From the NCBI GenBank assembly GCA_959602365.1, contig CAUGSS010000008.1:1-64000 (forward strand): a stretch of 64,000 bases of DNA, given 5' to 3'. Below, piece by piece: positions 24,887 to 33,083 of the stretch (the stretch's first letter is position 1; each line of letters opens with the position of its first letter). This DNA comes from an uncultured Eubacteriales bacterium (GTDB lineage: Bacteria > Bacillota > Clostridia > Oscillospirales > Oscillospiraceae). A program made the position numbers and the translations under genes. The notes under the pieces were generated by a model, which made no database searches, was not told the DNA's origin, and worked only from the letters and a program-made list of their open reading frames with translations.

Positions 24887-26314
24887 TCACAGCAGGCACC
24901 GGAAGGGAATGATGAGCCGGCGGAGCACCTGATAGGCCAGCGCTTTTCCTCCGGTCAGCTCCCGGGGGACGAACTGGGCGCCCAGGGTCTCCCCCTGCGC
25001 GGACACCAGCCGGCAGTGGTCCAGGTCGTCCTCCGCCCTCTGGCGCAGCTGGGCGTTTAGTCCTTCTGAGTCGATGGCCAGCATCAGCTCGGTGTCCAGA
25101 TAGGCGCTGCGCATGTCAAAGTTAAAGGAGCCCACCAGGCACAGACGGTCATCCACCAGCACGTTTTTGGTGTGCAGCGAGTGTTCCCCCAGGTATTCTC
25201 CCACTGTGACCCCGGTGGAGAGGATGGCCTCCTTCTGATTCAGATAGTCCATGCAGCCGAAGGGGTTGGCCCCGCCGGTGGGATCATTCAGGATCATGGT
25301 GAAGGATTCGCTGTCCGCCGCCACGGTGGACAGATCGGACATCATCTCGTCGCTGAGAATGACATACGGCGTGTAAACCAGAATGTCGTCCCCGTCTCTC
25401 AGCAGGGCTATCATGGCCTCCCACAGCTCCGGGGCCTTGTTCTCCGCTTCGATGGGATTGGAGAGCAGGGTGATCCGGTTGGTCTCCAGCATCTCCAGGC
25501 CCTCCAGCCAGCCCGGCTCGAAGGCCTCCGGGTAGCTCTGGGGCAGGAGGTTGTAGAGGCCGTTCAGCTCCCGGGCCTTCTTTTCGGCGGCGGCGGGGTG
25601 GGTGACCGCCACGGTTTGGCACTCGTCCAGGGCCCAGATGGATTCAAAGTAGCTGAGCAGCTGTTCGGTGGAGTCTCCGGCGCGGGGCTCGTTCCGGCGG
25701 ACCAGCACTTCGCTGTCCAGGTTCTGCCCCGGATACCCCTCCCCCAGGAACAGGTCGGTGGAATTGCGGCCGCCCAGCAGGTACATCTCCCCGTCCACGA
25801 TAAAATACTTGTCGTGGAGCCGGTACATGTCCCGCCAGGGCTCCAGCGAGGTGATGGGGTTGTAGATTTTGACCTCCGCGTTGGGGTGGGCGGCCAGGGC
25901 CTGGAACCAGGGGCTGGCATATACGTCCATCCATCCGCTGACCCCGTCCACCAGCACTTTGACCTGCACCCCTCGCTCGGCGGCGTGGAGCAGGGCGGAG
26001 AGCAGCTGGCAGCCGGGTTCGTCGGCGTCGAAGTCGAAGGTGGAGAGAATAATCTCCTCCTCCGCCGCCTCTGCCATGGCCAGGCGCAGGGCCATGGCCT
26101 CCCGGTTGTCGGAGATGTAGCGTACCGTCTCCCCTCCCGGGGATTCGGCGGTATAGACCGCCGCCTCCGCCGCGGCCTCAAATTCCGGAGACACGGAGTG
26201 GTGGTTCTGGTTGGGCAGTACCGCGCCCAGGACAAAATAGAGCAGAAAGGCCAGCAGCAGAAGCAGGGGAATGCCCCAGCCCGGCCACCGTCCGCGGGCT
26301 CGTCGGCGCTCCAT
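24887..26314 (-). CDS. Phospholipase D-like / cardiolipin synthase-like protein (475 aa)
   Basis: One N-terminal membrane span (IPLLLLLAFLLYFVLGAVL) and two HKD motifs: RLHDKYFIVDG and SLHTKNVLVDD, each HxK followed by D, with the GGRNSTD and GSFNFDMRSA blocks after them. Two HKD motifs form one active site that moves phosphatidyl groups, as in cardiolipin synthase. Only one clear transmembrane span, so it may be a related phospholipase instead. The ATG at 26314 follows GAGGGGG; a TTG further up extends the frame by 12 codons. Confidence 0.88.
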   Translation of the reverse strand: MERRRARGRWPGWGIPLLLLLAFLLYFVLGAVLPNQNHHSVSPEFEAAAEAAVYTAESPGGETVRYISDNREAMALRLAMAEAAEEEIILSTFDFDADEPGCQLLSALLHAAERGVQVKVLVDGVSGWMDVYASPWFQALAAHPNAEVKIYNPITSLEPWRDMYRLHDKYFIVDGEMYLLGGRNSTDLFLGEGYPGQNLDSEVLVRRNEPRAGDSTEQLLSYFESIWALDECQTVAVTHPAAAEKKARELNGLYNLLPQSYPEAFEPGWLEGLEMLETNRITLLSNPIEAENKAPELWEAMIALLRDGDDILVYTPYVILSDEMMSDLSTVAADSESFTMILNDPTGGANPFGCMDYLNQKEAILSTGVTVGEYLGEHSLHTKNVLVDDRLCLVGSFNFDMRSAYLDTELMLAIDSEGLNAQLRQRAEDDLDHCRLVSAQGETLGAQFVPRELTGGKALAYQVLRRLIIPFRCLL

Positions 26315-26435
26315 TGCCCGTCCCCCTCTCAGTTCACTCAAAGATAACAAAAGCTTAACGCCAATTTATGAACAGCCTGTGACCAGGACCTTGCTTTTTG
26401 CAAAGAAGGGCCCGCAGCGCAGCAAAGGGATGCCG

Positions 26436-26517
26436 TCATGCTGAGCCCCAAGGGGGCGTGCAGCTGTTTCCGGGGACAAACGCCGGGAAAAGCTCCTTCG
26501 CCGGCGATCGGGAGGAC
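26436..26517 (+). repeat. Dispersed palindromic repeat, long form, copy 2
   Basis: Same block order as at 18158: GTCATGCTGAGCCCCAAG, GGGACAAACGCCGGG, CTCCTTCGCCGGCG, GGAGGAC. The final palindrome has drifted. It ends 7 bp before the ftsH terminator. Confidence 0.7.
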
Positions 26518-26523
26518 AAAAAT

Positions 26524-26554
26524 CGGGGCTGTTGCAGCAGCTGCAACAGCCCCG
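26524..26554 (-). terminator. ftsH terminator
   Basis: CGGGGCTGTTGCAG pairs with CTGCAACAGCCCCG around a 3-nt loop; on the minus strand ATTTTTG follows. It starts 24 bp after the ftsH stop. Confidence 0.85.
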
Positions 26555-26578
26555 AAATCCCTCGGATACGCGGCGCGC

Positions 26579-28399
26579 TCAGGCCTGGGCGGCAAAAACC
26601 GCCTCGAATTCCTCGGCGGACATGGTCTCGTGCTCCAGCAGGAAATTGGCCACCACGCCCAGCTCCCGGCGGTGGGCCTCCAGCCGGCGGGTGCAGTCGG
26701 CCATGGCCTTGTCCAGGATGGAGCGGACCTCCTGGTCCACTCCGGCGGCCACCGCCTCGGAATAGGTGTGGGTGTGGCCCATGCTCCGGCCGATGAACAC
26801 CTCGTCGCTGCCGGTGTCCACCACCATGGGGCCCAGTTTGTCGCTCATGCCGTACTTGGAGACCATGTTCCGGGCGATGGAATTGGCCCGCTGCAGGTCG
26901 TTGGAGGCGCCGGTGGAGATGTCCCCCAGCACCAGGGCCTCGGCGCACCGGCCGCCCAGCAGGGCCACGATGTCCTCAAACAGCTCGGTGCGGGAGCGGA
27001 AGGGTTTGTCCTCCTCGGGCAGGCTGATGGTCATGCCGCCGGCCTGGCCCCGGGGGACAATGGTGATCTGGTGTACCGGGTCGTGGGTGGGCAGGGTGTG
27101 CATGACCACCGCATGGCCCGCCTCGTGCCAGGCGGTGAGCTTGCGGGAGTGCTCGGTGACCACCCGGCTCTTCTTGGCCGGGCCGGCGATGACCTTGATG
27201 ATGGACTCGTGCAGGTCCTCCATGGTGATGCAGGGCCGGCTGTCCCGGGCGGCCCGGAGGGCCCCCTCGTTCATCAGGTTTTCCAGGTCTGCTCCGGTGA
27301 AGCCGCCGGTGGCCTTGGCCAGGGTGTGCAGGTCCACCTCTTCAGAGAGGGGCTTGCGGCGGGAGTGGACCTTCAGGATTTCCTCCCGGCCCTTGATGTC
27401 GGGATAGCCCACATAGATCTGCCGGTCGAAACGGCCCGGGCGCATCAGGGCGGGGTCCAGGATGTCCTGGCGGTTGGTGGCCGCCATGACGATGACGCCG
27501 GAGTTGCCCGAGAAGCCGTCCATCTCCACCAGAAGCTGGTTCAGGGTCTGCTCCCGCTCGTCGTGGCCGCCGCCCAGGCCGGTGCCCCGCTGGCGGCCCA
27601 CGGCGTCGATCTCGTCGATAAAGACGATGGAGGGGGCGCACTTCTTGGCCTGGTCAAACAGGTCCCGGACCCGGCTGGCGCCCACGCCCACATACATCTC
27701 CACAAAGTCGGAGCCGGAGATGGACAGAAACTCCACCCCGGCCTCCCCGGCCACCGCTTTGGCCAGCAGGGTCTTGCCGGTGCCCGGAGGGCCCACCAGC
27801 AGTACGCCCTTGGGGATGCGGGCCCCCAGGTCGTTGTATTTGCGGGGGGCTTTCAGGAAGTCCACGATCTCCTGGAGCTCCTCCTTTTCCTCCTCGGCCC
27901 CGGCCACGTCGGCAAAGGTGACCGGGTGCTCCTTGTCATAGGGGGTGGAGGTGCGGGCCCGGCCGAAGCTGGCCATGGAGTTCTTGCCGCCGCCGCTCTG
28001 GCGCAGGAAGACCAGATAGAGCATCACCACCAGTACCAGGCAGGTCAGCAGGCTGGGGCCCCAGACCGTCAGCCAGCCCGGCGGGGAGTCGGGTTCATAG
28101 CTGTACTCGGTGATGATCCCGTCGGACCACTGCTGCTGCACCAGTTCTCCCAGGTCGTCCCGGAACAGGGCCACGTCGGTGATTTCGCACCGGCTGGTGG
28201 AGCCGTCGGAGAGGGTCATGGTGACCTGGTTGTCCTGGACGGTGAAGGACTGCACCTGTTCCTGGCGGAAGAGCTGCACCATTTCGCTGTAGCTCAGGAT
28301 GCCCTGGGCATTGGAGCGGGCGATATACTGCATGGCGAAGAGGAACACCAGGATCAGCGCGCCGTAAAAGAGCAGGCTTCGTAAAACACTTTTGTTCAT
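26579..28399 (-). CDS. ftsH: ATP-dependent zinc metalloprotease FtsH (606 aa)
   Basis: Membrane-anchored hexameric AAA+ protease that degrades misfolded membrane and regulatory proteins. Two membrane spans (about 5-25 and 113-132) flank a small outside domain. The AAA module has Walker A GPPGTGKT (203-210), Walker B IVFIDEIDA and the SRH with RPGRFDR. The zinc site is H425-EAGH-429. Full length. Last gene of a minus-strand series after hpt; a 301-bp gap separates them, so it may have its own promoter, though I saw none convincing. Confidence 0.97.
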   Translation of the reverse strand: MNKSVLRSLLFYGALILVFLFAMQYIARSNAQGILSYSEMVQLFRQEQVQSFTVQDNQVTMTLSDGSTSRCEITDVALFRDDLGELVQQQWSDGIITEYSYEPDSPPGWLTVWGPSLLTCLVLVVMLYLVFLRQSGGGKNSMASFGRARTSTPYDKEHPVTFADVAGAEEEKEELQEIVDFLKAPRKYNDLGARIPKGVLLVGPPGTGKTLLAKAVAGEAGVEFLSISGSDFVEMYVGVGASRVRDLFDQAKKCAPSIVFIDEIDAVGRQRGTGLGGGHDEREQTLNQLLVEMDGFSGNSGVIVMAATNRQDILDPALMRPGRFDRQIYVGYPDIKGREEILKVHSRRKPLSEEVDLHTLAKATGGFTGADLENLMNEGALRAARDSRPCITMEDLHESIIKVIAGPAKKSRVVTEHSRKLTAWHEAGHAVVMHTLPTHDPVHQITIVPRGQAGGMTISLPEEDKPFRSRTELFEDIVALLGGRCAEALVLGDISTGASNDLQRANSIARNMVSKYGMSDKLGPMVVDTGSDEVFIGRSMGHTHTYSEAVAAGVDQEVRSILDKAMADCTRRLEAHRRELGVVANFLLEHETMSAEEFEAVFAAQA

Positions 28400-28700
28400 T
28401 GGGCAGGTTACCTCATTTTTTCAATTTGCCGTCCGCAGGGGCGGCGATGAAAACCGGGAGCGGACGCCCTGAAAAGGCGGCCCCGGGAATTTCCAGCTTG
28501 CGGGGGATTGGGGTGCAGAGCGCGCCCCCGGCGGGGCGGGAGCTCCCTCCGGAGCGTTCTGCCGGGCGGGGGCGGCCGTCGGAGCGGCTTGCCGTTCCGG
28601 GGTCAGGTCGCCGCCGGAAGAGGCCGCTTTGCCGTCCTCCGGGGGAGGGCGGAACAGGCGCCCGGGCGGCAGAGGGGCGAAAGCTCCGGGCGGCAGGCGC
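28400..28700. other. 301-bp GC-rich gap between hpt and ftsH
   Basis: Very GC-rich, with scattered short inverted repeats such as CCGGGAGC. I see no gene, clear promoter or T-run terminator in it. Confidence 0.6.
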
Positions 28701-29249
28701 TCAGCGGGAGTAAATCTCCGGCTTCAGCACCCCGATGTAGGGCAGGTTGCGGTACTTCTCGGCGTAGTCCAGGCCGTAGCCCACGATGAAGGCGTTGGGC
28801 ACGGTGAAGCCCACATAGTCGGCGGTGATGGGTTTTTCCCGCCGCTCCGGCTTATCCAGCAGGGTGCACAGGGAGATGGAGGCCGGGTGCCGGGCGGAGA
28901 GCACATGGAGCAGATAGCTCAGGGTGTTGCCCGAGTCCAGAATGTCCTCCACCACGATGACGTGGACCCCCTCGATGGAGTCGGACAGGTCTTTCTTGAT
29001 CTCCACCTGGCCCGAGGTGCTGGTGCCCTTGCCGTAGGAGGAGACGCTCATAAAGTCGATCTGCACCGGGATGTCGATGGCCCGGCTCAGGTCGGCCATG
29101 AAGATATAGGAGCCCCGGAGGACGCTGACCAGCAGCACCGGCTCCCGGCCGGCATAGTCCCGGGAGATGGCCGCGCCCAGCTCGGCCACCCGCTGTTTCA
29201 GCTGCTGTTCGGTAAACAGGATCTCCTGGACGTCGTCGTGCATGCTCAT
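28701..29249 (-). CDS. hpt: Hypoxanthine phosphoribosyltransferase (182 aa)
   Basis: Purine salvage enzyme that joins hypoxanthine or guanine to PRPP. The PRPP-binding loop is VIVVEDILDSGNTL near residues 98-111, and the PPi loop is SVLRGSYIFMADL near 43. The ATG at 29249 overlaps the tilS stop as ATGA and has a GAGAGGAAG site; a second ATG two codons later is also possible. The tilS-hpt-ftsH order is common in Bacillota and supports the calls. Confidence 0.96.
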   Translation of the reverse strand: MSMHDDVQEILFTEQQLKQRVAELGAAISRDYAGREPVLLVSVLRGSYIFMADLSRAIDIPVQIDFMSVSSYGKGTSTSGQVEIKKDLSDSIEGVHVIVVEDILDSGNTLSYLLHVLSARHPASISLCTLLDKPERREKPITADYVGFTVPNAFIVGYGLDYAEKYRNLPYIGVLKPEIYSR

Positions 29250-30628
29250 GTGGGAATCTTCCTCTCTTTTTCTCGAATGATAATATGCAGGCAGTCTGCT
29301 CCGGATGCGGGCAGGGCGCTCTCTTCGGCGCCCAGGCCGTAGACCCCGGCGCAGCGCCCCCCCTGTTCCAGCACGGGAACCAGATCCCGCCGGGCCTCGG
29401 GGATGCGCAGTTCGATGAACCATTTTTTCAGGCTCTTGGTGCCCTGGCGGTGGGGCAGCTTCAGGGTGTCCCCGCTCCTGCGGGGCCGCAGCAGCACCGG
29501 CGCGCCGGCGGGCAGGTAGAACTCGGTGCCATCGCACCGCCAGCCCTCCGGGCAGGCCTTCCGCTCCACGGCCACCCGCCAGGGGCCGATCTCCCGCTCC
29601 CCGGTGAAGTCCAGAGGGGTGGGGGGCAGCACCTCCACCCGGCCCGGGAAGGAGAACACCAGGGTGTCGTAGACCCGCTGGGCGGAGATGCCGTGGGGCA
29701 GATCGCAGTGGCCCCCGGGGTCGCCGGCCAGGCACAGCTCCAGCACGGAGCGGCGCTGCTGGGCGGTGAGGACCACCTCCGGGTCCAGCTTTTCCACCGC
29801 CCGCTGGATGACCCGGACGGCCACGGCGGCGCCCTGGCTGGTGACGCTGTCCAGGGGGAGCACCACACTGCCGGCGGCGGTGGCGGCGTCCATGGCCAGG
29901 TGGGCAGCCCGGGCGTTCAGAAGGGCCCCGTCCTGCCGCAGGGAGGCGGCGGAGGCGGAGAGGGTATCGGTCAGGTTGGGGTTGAGCTGGCGCAGCAGGG
30001 GCATCACCTGGGCGCGCAGCAGGTTGCGGGGGGTGTAGTCCGGGTCGGCGTTGGTCTCGTCCTCCACAAAGGGAACCCCCTCCTCAGCGGCATAGTCCAG
30101 GATCAGGGACCGGGGCGCGTTCAGGAAGGGGCGCACCAGCCGCCCCCGGCGGGGCGGGATGCCCCCCAGTCCGTCCAGACCGCTGCCCCGCACCAGGTGG
30201 AGCAGCAGGGTCTCGGCGTTGTCGTCGGCCTGGTGGGCGGTGGCGATGACGCAGGGGTCGTATCGGTCGGCCAGAGACTCAAACCACCGGTAGCGCAGCG
30301 TCCGGCCCGCCTCCTCCGTCCCCACCCGGTGTTCCGATGCCCAGGCGGGCACGTCCTGGCGGGTAGTATCCAGGGGGATCCCCCAGCGCTGGCACTGGCG
30401 GGCCACAAAGGCCGCGTCCGCCCCGGAGCTGGGCCGGACCATGTGGTCGAAGTGGCAGGCCCGGAGGGTGAAGCCCCACTGGGCGCTCTGGGTGTGCAGG
30501 AAGTGGAGCAGGCACATGGAGTCCACCCCGCCGCTGACGCAGCAGAGCACCGTGGCGCCGGAGGGGAGCATGCCGTACTCCCCGGCCAGGGGCTTGACCC
30601 TGGCGTACAGCTTCTGCCGGGCGCTCAT
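29246..30628 (-). CDS. tilS: tRNA(Ile)-lysidine synthase (460 aa)
   Basis: Modifies the wobble cytidine of tRNA-Ile(CAU) to lysidine, which makes it read AUA. The PP-loop motif SGGVDS is at residues 32-37. TAHQADDNAETLLLHLVRGSG and the C-terminal TilS domain with KLPHRQGTKSLKKWF complete the family pattern. The ATG overlaps the dnaB stop (ATGA) and the stop overlaps hpt, so three genes are coupled. Length is normal. Confidence 0.95.
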   Translation of the reverse strand: MSARQKLYARVKPLAGEYGMLPSGATVLCCVSGGVDSMCLLHFLHTQSAQWGFTLRACHFDHMVRPSSGADAAFVARQCQRWGIPLDTTRQDVPAWASEHRVGTEEAGRTLRYRWFESLADRYDPCVIATAHQADDNAETLLLHLVRGSGLDGLGGIPPRRGRLVRPFLNAPRSLILDYAAEEGVPFVEDETNADPDYTPRNLLRAQVMPLLRQLNPNLTDTLSASAASLRQDGALLNARAAHLAMDAATAAGSVVLPLDSVTSQGAAVAVRVIQRAVEKLDPEVVLTAQQRRSVLELCLAGDPGGHCDLPHGISAQRVYDTLVFSFPGRVEVLPPTPLDFTGEREIGPWRVAVERKACPEGWRCDGTEFYLPAGAPVLLRPRRSGDTLKLPHRQGTKSLKKWFIELRIPEARRDLVPVLEQGGRCAGVYGLGAEESALPASGADCLHIIIREKERKIPT

Positions 30629-31980
30629 GGCTCTTGGTGCTTCCAGTCCACGCTGGAGAAGGTGGTGAACTCGGGCAGCCACTGGAGGGGCACCGTGGAC
30701 AGCTCGCCGTGGCGGTTTTTGGCCACGATGCACTCGGCCTGGTTGTGGTTCTCCGAGTTCTGGTCATAGTAGTCGTCCCGGTAGATGAACATGACGATGT
30801 CCGCGTCCTGCTCGATGGCGCCCGACTCCCGCAGGTCGCTGAGCCGGGGGCGCTTGTCCGGCCGGTTTTCGTTGGCGCGGGAGAGCTGGCTCAGGCAGAG
30901 CACCGGCACGTTGAGCTCCTTGGCCATGATCTTCAGGGCCCGGGAGATATCGCTGACCACCTGCTGGCGGCTCTCGCCGGAGTACTGGTTTTTCCCTCCG
31001 GCGGAGGTCATCAGCTGGAGGTAGTCGATGACCACCAGCCCCAGGTTTTCCACCCGGCGGCACTTGGCGTTCATGTCCGCCACCGAGAGGGAGGGGTTGT
31101 CGTCGATCAAAATATTGGTGTGGTTCAGGGCGGAGGTGGCCAGGGCCACCTTCTCCCAGTCCTCGTCGGAGAGCCGGCCGGTGGTCAGCTTCTTGTTGTC
31201 CACAAAGGACTCGTTGCTCAGCAGGCGCATGGCCAGCTGCTCCCGGCTCATCTCCAGGGAGAAGAACACGCAGGCCTTGCCCGAGTGTTTGCCGGCGTAG
31301 AGCAGGATGTTCAGGGCCAGGGAGGTCTTGCCCATGCCTGGCCGGGCGGCCAGCAGAATCAGGTCGCTCTTGTTCAGGCCGGAGATCACCGCGTCCAGAT
31401 CGGGCAGGCCGGTGGAGATGCCGGGGATGGCGCTCTCGCTGGCCGCCAGCTCCGCCAGCCGCTCATAGACCTCGTGCATGACGGAGGTGATGTGATGCAG
31501 CCCCTGGGCGGAGCGTCCCTGCCGGATGGCGTAGATGCGCTGTTCCGCCGCCTCCAGCACCTCGGCGGAGCTGCCCTGGCCGCTGGTGACCATCTCCGTC
31601 ATAGAGGAGGCGGCCGCGCCAATCTGGCGCAGTACCGACCGGTCCTTGACGATCTTGGCATAGTCCACCGCGTTCTCGGAGGTGGGCGTCACCTCCATGA
31701 GCTGGAAGAAGTACTCCCGGGTGACCCCCTCCTGATAGGTGCCGTCCTGGCGCATCTGATTCAGCACGGTGACCGGGTCGATGGTCTTGGAGAGGGCGAA
31801 CATGGAGTAGATGGTCTGGAAGATCTCCTGATTCTGGCGCAGGTAGAAGTCCTCCGGCTTGAGCAGCTCCACCACCTCGGGCAGGCAGCGGGCGTCAATT
31901 AAAATGGCGCCCAGCACCGCGTGTTCGGCCTCCACATTGTGGGGCATCTGGCGGGAGAGCAGTTCTTCTTCTGTGGGCAT
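30625..31980 (-). CDS. dnaB: Replicative DNA helicase DnaB/DnaC (451 aa)
   Basis: Hexameric helicase that unwinds DNA at the replication fork. The N-terminal domain starts MPHNVEAEHAVLGAILID. The RecA-like domain has Walker A AARPGMGKTSLALN near residue 205 and Walker B LGLVVIDYLQLM. A C-terminal arginine block FIYRDDYYD follows. No intein is present. I choose the ATG at 31980, which follows GAGGTGG at a proper distance; GTG codons just upstream lie inside that site. Confidence 0.97.
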   Translation of the reverse strand: MPTEEELLSRQMPHNVEAEHAVLGAILIDARCLPEVVELLKPEDFYLRQNQEIFQTIYSMFALSKTIDPVTVLNQMRQDGTYQEGVTREYFFQLMEVTPTSENAVDYAKIVKDRSVLRQIGAAASSMTEMVTSGQGSSAEVLEAAEQRIYAIRQGRSAQGLHHITSVMHEVYERLAELAASESAIPGISTGLPDLDAVISGLNKSDLILLAARPGMGKTSLALNILLYAGKHSGKACVFFSLEMSREQLAMRLLSNESFVDNKKLTTGRLSDEDWEKVALATSALNHTNILIDDNPSLSVADMNAKCRRVENLGLVVIDYLQLMTSAGGKNQYSGESRQQVVSDISRALKIMAKELNVPVLCLSQLSRANENRPDKRPRLSDLRESGAIEQDADIVMFIYRDDYYDQNSENHNQAECIVAKNRHGELSTVPLQWLPEFTTFSSVDWKHQEP

Positions 31981-32050
31981 CTGTGTCACCACCTCATAGG
32001 GTCAAAATAGGCCGGTCCGGGCCTGGAGGCCGCCCCAGGGGGGCCCTCCC

Positions 32051-32078
32051 CGCCCGAAACGTCCGGGTTCTTCGGGCG
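32051..32078 (-). terminator. Hairpin between rplI and dnaB
   Basis: CGCCCGAA (32051-32058) pairs with TTCGGGCG (32071-32078), 4 bp after the rplI stop. No T run follows on the minus strand, so it may dampen rather than end transcription into dnaB. Confidence 0.35.
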
Positions 32079-32082
32079 GCGG

Positions 32083-32526
32083 TCAGCCCTCCACCACCTC
32101 CACGGTGATGGTGCCGCTGACCTCATAGCCCAGCTTGCACTTGACGGTGAAGGTGCCGAAGCTCTTGATCGGGTCGCAGGAGAGCTTTTTGCTGTCCACC
32201 TGGTAGCCGTACTGTTCCTTCAGGGCGGCGGAGATCTCCTTGGTGGTGACGCTGCCGAACAGTTTTCCGCCGGCGCCCGCCTTGGCGGCGATTTTCACCG
32301 GGCAGTCCTTCAGCTTTTTGACCAGCTCCTCGGCCTCGGCCTTTTCCTTGGCCTCCCGCTCCCGGCGGGCCTGGTCCTGGAGCTTCATGGTGTTCACGTT
32401 GTCGGCAGTGGCCGCCACCGCCAGCTTCCGGGGAAGCAGGAAGTTGCGGGCGTAACCGTCGGAGACGTCAATGAGCTGGCCTTTCTTGCCCTGGCCACGG
32501 ACGTCCTGCTGTAAAATTACTTTCAT
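32083..32526 (-). CDS. rplI: 50S ribosomal protein bL9 (147 aa)
   Basis: Large-subunit protein with two globular domains joined by a long helix. The start MKVILQQDVRGQGKKG-QLIDVSDGYARNFL is the bL9 signature, with the family PLP-type segment at LLPRKLAV. The central helix is rich in Arg, Glu and Lys. AAGGAGG precedes the ATG at 32526; the longer frame runs through intergenic repeats. gdpP-rplI-dnaB order is typical of clostridia. Confidence 0.98.
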   Translation of the reverse strand: MKVILQQDVRGQGKKGQLIDVSDGYARNFLLPRKLAVAATADNVNTMKLQDQARREREAKEKAEAEELVKKLKDCPVKIAAKAGAGGKLFGSVTTKEISAALKEQYGYQVDSKKLSCDPIKSFGTFTVKCKLGYEVSGTITVEVVEG

Positions 32527-33083
32527 GGTTGAAATCCTCCTTGTGGGTATCAAAAAATATGAAATGGAAAGATCTGTGGAAAACGCGGCGCGTTTGCTCC
32601 GGCCCGTTGTCCGGAGCGCGCCTGTCTCTCGCCCGGAGCGCGCCCGCTCTGGCCGGCTTGAGGTACCCATTCTCGTCACCCTGAACCGGTGCCGGTTCTC
32701 GACAACCTGAACAGGGGCCCGTTCTCGTCGCCCTGAGCGGGTGCCTGTTCCCGTCATCCTGAGCCGGCGCAGCCGGCGAAGGATCTTTTCTTCCAAGCCA
32801 TAAGGCAGGCGGCGGAAGAAGATCCTTCGCTGCGCTCAGGATGACAGGGAGGGATGCTCAGGATGACAGGGAGGGGGGCATGATGACAGAGCTGAAACGG
32901 CGCCGCCTCGCGATGATAGACGGTGGAACGGAGCTGTCCCGGGATGACAAATGGTGAAACAGCGCCGCCTCGGGGTGACAAACAGTGAACAGCGCCGTTT
33001 CAAAATGACAGACGGGAGGAAACTGCCGCCGGAGCGGGCAGCGCGCGGCCTATCCGCCGGGGGCGGGATGAAGCTGGGGCGGC
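32527..33083. other. 557-bp gap between gdpP and rplI with repeats
   Basis: No gene. It holds the 93-bp palindromic repeat (32753-32845) plus several truncated copies of the CTCAGGATGACAG end up to about 33020 and mirrored CCTGA copies from about 32680. The interval interrupts an otherwise conserved gene pair. Confidence 0.7.
32753..32845. repeat. Complete palindromic repeat, 93 bp, arms of about 40 bp
   Basis: Left arm: GTCATCCTGAGCC then GCGAAGGATCTTTTCTTCC. Right arm: GGAAGAAGATCCTTCGC then GCTCAGGATGAC. The arms pair along nearly their whole length around a centre at about 32795-32813. Confidence 0.85.

Noticed and set aside
32083..32796. A 237-residue version of bL9
   Set aside because: The N-terminal extension is intergenic repeat sequence; AAGGAGG marks the ATG at 32526.
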